The notes under the pieces are model-generated. The model was not told the origin of the DNA. It saw nothing but the letters and a program-made list of their open reading frames with translations, and ran no database searches. Made by a program: the position numbers and the translations under genes. A stretch of DNA of 64,000 nucleotides from an uncultured Acidobacteriota bacterium (GTDB taxonomy: Bacteria; Acidobacteriota; Terriglobia; Bryobacterales; Bryobacteraceae). The stretch covers positions 1 through 64,000 of the forward strand of contig CADEFT010000021.1 of the NCBI GenBank assembly GCA_902826685.1. The letters run 5' to 3'. Shown here in pieces: positions 61,768 through 64,000 of this stretch (its first letter is position 1; the number at the start of each line of letters is the position of its first letter).

Positions 61768-62430
61768 CTACTCCTTGGTTTGTGTCCGCGCCTGGCGAAT
61801 CGTGCGCCAGCGCTGCTCCTCTTCTTCGGCCGACCGCAACTCGGCCTGCCCCTGCGCGCGCATCTGTTCGGCTTCCTTGAGCAGCGCTCCGCTCAGCCCG
61901 CTGCTGGTGTCGACGGCGATCTCGCCCTCAAAGTCCGCCGCCTGCGCCACCATCTGGGCCAGCTTTTGCGCGCGATCCTCGGCTGCTTTCTCAAGCGCCG
62001 AAGCCGTCAGCGCCAATCGCTCGGCTTCCATGCGGTGATGCTCGATCGTTGCCCACGGCAGTTCCTCTTCGAGCAGCCTTTGGATCGCCACCGCCAGCAG
62101 CCGTTCCTCTTCCTGAAGCGCGAGGCTGCTCTCCACCAGCCTGGCGGTATCGATCTGTGGCGAATGGTCGCCGAAATCGTGGATCAACACAGGAGCCGCG
62201 TTCTCCCGCACCAGGCGAACGGCCTTCGCCACCTCGTGCTGGCGCGCGTAGAGATTCTTCCGAGCGAGCAGCAGCCGCTCCCGCGACGCACTTAGCCGGG
62301 CCGCCTCTCCGGTAGCCGATTTCACCTCGGCGCGCTCATAGACTTCGGCCATCGCCGCGTCGACCTTGGCGCGATAGCCTTCGTTCGTCAGATCCTCGGG
62401 CACCACACGGAGGAAGGATTCATTTTGCAT
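61768..62430 (-). CDS. Hypothetical coiled-coil protein, first gene of a cassette
   Basis: This 220-residue protein is predicted to be largely helical, with long Ala/Glu/Arg-rich stretches (AMAEVYERAEV and LKEAEQMRAQGQAELRSAEEEEQRW). The ATG at 62430 follows GGAG with eight-base spacing, a good ribosome site. It is the first gene of a three-gene unit with the two small proteins. I do not recognise a family; the composition resembles helical scaffolding or ATPase-associated proteins, but this is weak. Confidence 0.75.
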   Translation of the reverse strand: MQNESFLRVVPEDLTNEGYRAKVDAAMAEVYERAEVKSATGEAARLSASRERLLLARKNLYARQHEVAKAVRLVRENAAPVLIHDFGDHSPQIDTARLVESSLALQEEERLLAVAIQRLLEEELPWATIEHHRMEAERLALTASALEKAAEDRAQKLAQMVAQAADFEGEIAVDTSSGLSGALLKEAEQMRAQGQAELRSAEEEEQRWRTIRQARTQTKE

Positions 62431-62584
62431 TCGGTGTCTCCTTGTTCGCGGCCCGGCGTCAATCATCAGGCCCCACCCGAATCTACCCCGCGGTACGCGC
62501 CAGACCGGTACTGGAGGCCGCCGCCGCCGCCTGGGACGGATGGGATAGAGCGCTCAAAATGAGATAGATAGCGACGGCGCGAAA

Positions 62585-62992
62585 TTAGTGGCGGATATTG
62601 GGAACCGCTTGCGGACTACTAGGCCGTTCGGGGGTCGTGCGGACCGCATAGAGAATCGTCAGGGTTCCAATGCCGCCGAGCGCGATCACAAGGGCGGGAG
62701 CCCGCCAGCCGGTCCGCGCCAGCAGGGTCGAGGAAATCGCGATCGCCGTCCACATCGAAACCAACGCCGCCCGCTTGGCCGCCTTCGGCATCCCGCCCGA
62801 GTCGCGAAACTCGCGCAGTCTTGGTCCGAACCAGCGGTTGGCCATCAGCCACGCCTCAAACCGCGGGGAACTGCGGGTGAAGCAGTAAGAAGCTACAAGC
62901 ACGAATACCGTAACGGGCAACCCGGGTACGAAGACTCCGGCAAAGGCGAGCGCCACGGCGCACCACCCCAGGCCTCCATAGACGATTCGCAT
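62585..62992 (-). CDS. YbaN-family (DUF454) membrane protein
   Basis: This 135-residue protein has about three to four membrane helices and the typical DUF454 pattern: YGGLGWCAVALAFAGVFVPG with the proline-containing PGLPVTVFVL, then FEAWLMANRWFGPRLREFR. Family function is unknown. It is preceded by a 154-nt gap beyond the coiled-coil cassette and is divergent from the plus-strand secreted gene. Confidence 0.88.
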   Translation of the reverse strand: MRIVYGGLGWCAVALAFAGVFVPGLPVTVFVLVASYCFTRSSPRFEAWLMANRWFGPRLREFRDSGGMPKAAKRAALVSMWTAIAISSTLLARTGWRAPALVIALGGIGTLTILYAVRTTPERPSSPQAVPNIRH

Positions 62993-63108
62993 CGGCGCCT
63001 GATGAGCCTAGAATCGCACGCCGGGGCCCCTCCTCGCTCGCTTATGGTCGCTCGAACCGGCGAGACCCGTCCCGCAACGCGACCGCCGCCGCGGCCACTA
63101 ACGGGTGG

Positions 63109-63588
63109 ATGAGCAATGTGGTCTATCGATTGGCCGCCGGGGTTCTGGCCGTCGCGTTCGTCGCGCTTGGCGGTGAAACATCGGCCGCCGGCCTCAGGGA
63201 GCAGTTGCGGCAACTCCGCCTGGAGTTCACCGTGCATCTGCTCGAATGCGAAGAACGCCGGCTGCGGAAAATGGAGCGGCTTGCGTCGAAGGCTGCCGCC
63301 GGGAGCTTGACGTTACAAACCGAAATCCTGGCTACCCACCAGGACTCGATGGCTCTCGACGCGCAACTGGTGAGGCCCGATCTGGCCGACGAGGAGCGGG
63401 CGGAACTCGACCGTCTCCGTCAGGGCCCGTTGCGGGAATCGGATGATCGCCTGCGCCGCCGGCAGGACGCCGCCGGAAAAGAGGAGTCCGCCTTGCGCAT
63501 CCGGATGGAGCGGCAACGCCGCGCGGTCGAGGATCTGCGCCGCGCCGTCAAGTTGCTTCGGGAAAAGGAAGGCGCGCCTTCCAACTGA
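63109..63588 (+). CDS. Secreted coiled-coil hypothetical protein
   Basis: This 159-residue protein has a signal peptide (LAAGVLAVAFVALGGETSAA) and then an almost continuous charged helical region with heptad character (LREQLRQLRLEF, ERRLRKMERL, ERQRRAVEDLRRAVKLLRE). GGGTGG precedes the ATG. The next gene follows after 30 nt with its own GGAGGAG ribosome site. The function is unknown; a periplasmic coiled-coil role is likely. Confidence 0.75.
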   Translation: MSNVVYRLAAGVLAVAFVALGGETSAAGLREQLRQLRLEFTVHLLECEERRLRKMERLASKAAAGSLTLQTEILATHQDSMALDAQLVRPDLADEERAELDRLRQGPLRESDDRLRRRQDAAGKEESALRIRMERQRRAVEDLRRAVKLLREKEGAPSN

Positions 63589-63618
63589 ACGGCGCGCCGG
63601 AAAGTGGAGGAGAAAACT

Positions 63619-64000
63619 ATGCGTACACTCGCGACACTCAGCGTGTCTCTGTTGCTCACATTCGGCGCCGCCAGCGCACAGACCGTTTGGTCGGCCAACG
63701 CCACCACGGCGGTGCCAAACTATCCAACCACCGCGGTGGTGAAAACCACCACCGTCGATGTCAACGCACACGGCCGGGGCCTTCGCCCTCGCATGACCCC
63801 GGAAGGTTTCGGCATCTCAAACGCCTACATTCCGGTGACCGCGCCTCAGCAGTCGGTATTCGCCTGTATCTCGATTCGCGCCGAAGATTCGAACACCGCC
63901 GGATCTATACGCGCCGAGTTTGTCCGGCAGCCCCGCAACGCCAATCCCGGTCCGGCCGTCACCATGGGCACGGTCGGAACCAACGATTCGGGCTTTCAGT
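63619..64000 (+). CDS. Secreted hypothetical protein, 5' part, cut by window end
   Basis: This open frame starts at an ATG with GGAGGAG before it, encodes a signal peptide (MRTLATLSVSLLLTFGAASAQ) and a beta-rich mature region with threonine-rich VVKTTTVDV and the segment SNAYIPVTAPQQSVFACIS, and stays open to the last base (127 complete codons). The 3' end is missing. I do not recognise the family from this part; it could be a secreted beta-sandwich protein. Confidence 0.8.
   Translation, partial: MRTLATLSVSLLLTFGAASAQTVWSANATTAVPNYPTTAVVKTTTVDVNAHGRGLRPRMTPEGFGISNAYIPVTAPQQSVFACISIRAEDSNTAGSIRAEFVRQPRNANPGPAVTMGTVGTNDSGFQ

Noticed and set aside
61272..62430. Prophage remnant
   Set aside because: No integrase, terminase, capsid or attachment-site repeat is visible; the three small genes are kept as unknown.

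Overview
The window is about 64 kb of gene-dense, GC-rich bacterial chromosome with no rRNA, tRNA, CRISPR array, insertion sequence or phage structural gene that I can recognise. The gene content points to an Acidobacteriota genome of the Solibacter/Bryobacter type. Evidence for this is two very large MacB/FtsX-type permeases (ADOP family), one with its PadR regulator; an Oar-like TonB-dependent receptor with an N-terminal carboxypeptidase-regulatory domain; a planctomycete-type cytochrome (PSCyt1/PSCyt2/PSD1) protein paired with a DUF1501 protein; PQQ-type propeller proteins; and a subtilase with NVVWGT repeats. The assignment is inference from gene families, not from a marker gene.

Layout. 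1-5.0 kb: the end of a TadC-like pilus protein, a rhodanese, a VapBC-type toxin-antitoxin pair and two translationally coupled secreted propeller proteins. 5.0-7.5 kb (minus): an orphan membrane protein and a secreted subtilase. 7.7-14.4 kb (plus): a tripartite RND efflux operon (outer membrane factor, pump, adaptor) running into an RlmI-like methyltransferase. 14.4-21.8 kb: a secreted hypothetical protein, an orphan ADOP permease and the operon ileS-lspA-lgt. 22.0-24.9 kb: three Tad-type pseudopilin/vWA genes closed by a good terminator. 24.9-26.7 kb: a methylmalonyl-CoA epimerase-like protein and two secreted proteins. 26.7-32.3 kb (minus): PadR-ADOP, a GlcG/HbpS-like protein, and aroA coupled to a small histidine kinase. 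32.4-35.9 kb: a deoxyhypusine-synthase-family enzyme facing an actin-like ATPase/membrane amidase pair. 36.1-44.7 kb (plus): a giant membrane patatin with a GNAT-like C-terminus, then the PSCyt and DUF1501 pair. 44.7-50.9 kb (minus): a GAF-GGDEF-EAL protein, a mutarotase-fold protein, an OmpR-type regulator and its kinase. 51-59.9 kb: bestrophin, TonB-dependent receptor, sodium:solute symporter, GT-C glycosyltransferase, cyclase-family hydrolase and flavoprotein. 59.9-64 kb: a lipoprotein, three small genes of unknown function, a YbaN-family membrane protein and two secreted proteins, the last cut by the window end.

The genome is packed tightly. Several same-strand neighbours overlap by the 4 nt ATGA or GTGA, and several convergent pairs overlap at their stop codons. 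No gene-free stretch reaches 300 nt; the longest gaps (7507-7695, 21792-21991 and 35860-36065) each hold small palindromes or possible control regions. The items I consider most worth a second look are the patatin-GNAT fusion, the actin-like ATPase with the membrane-anchored amidase, the NVVWGT repeat tail, the aroA-kinase coupling, the DHS-family enzyme and the small three-gene cassette near 62 kb.
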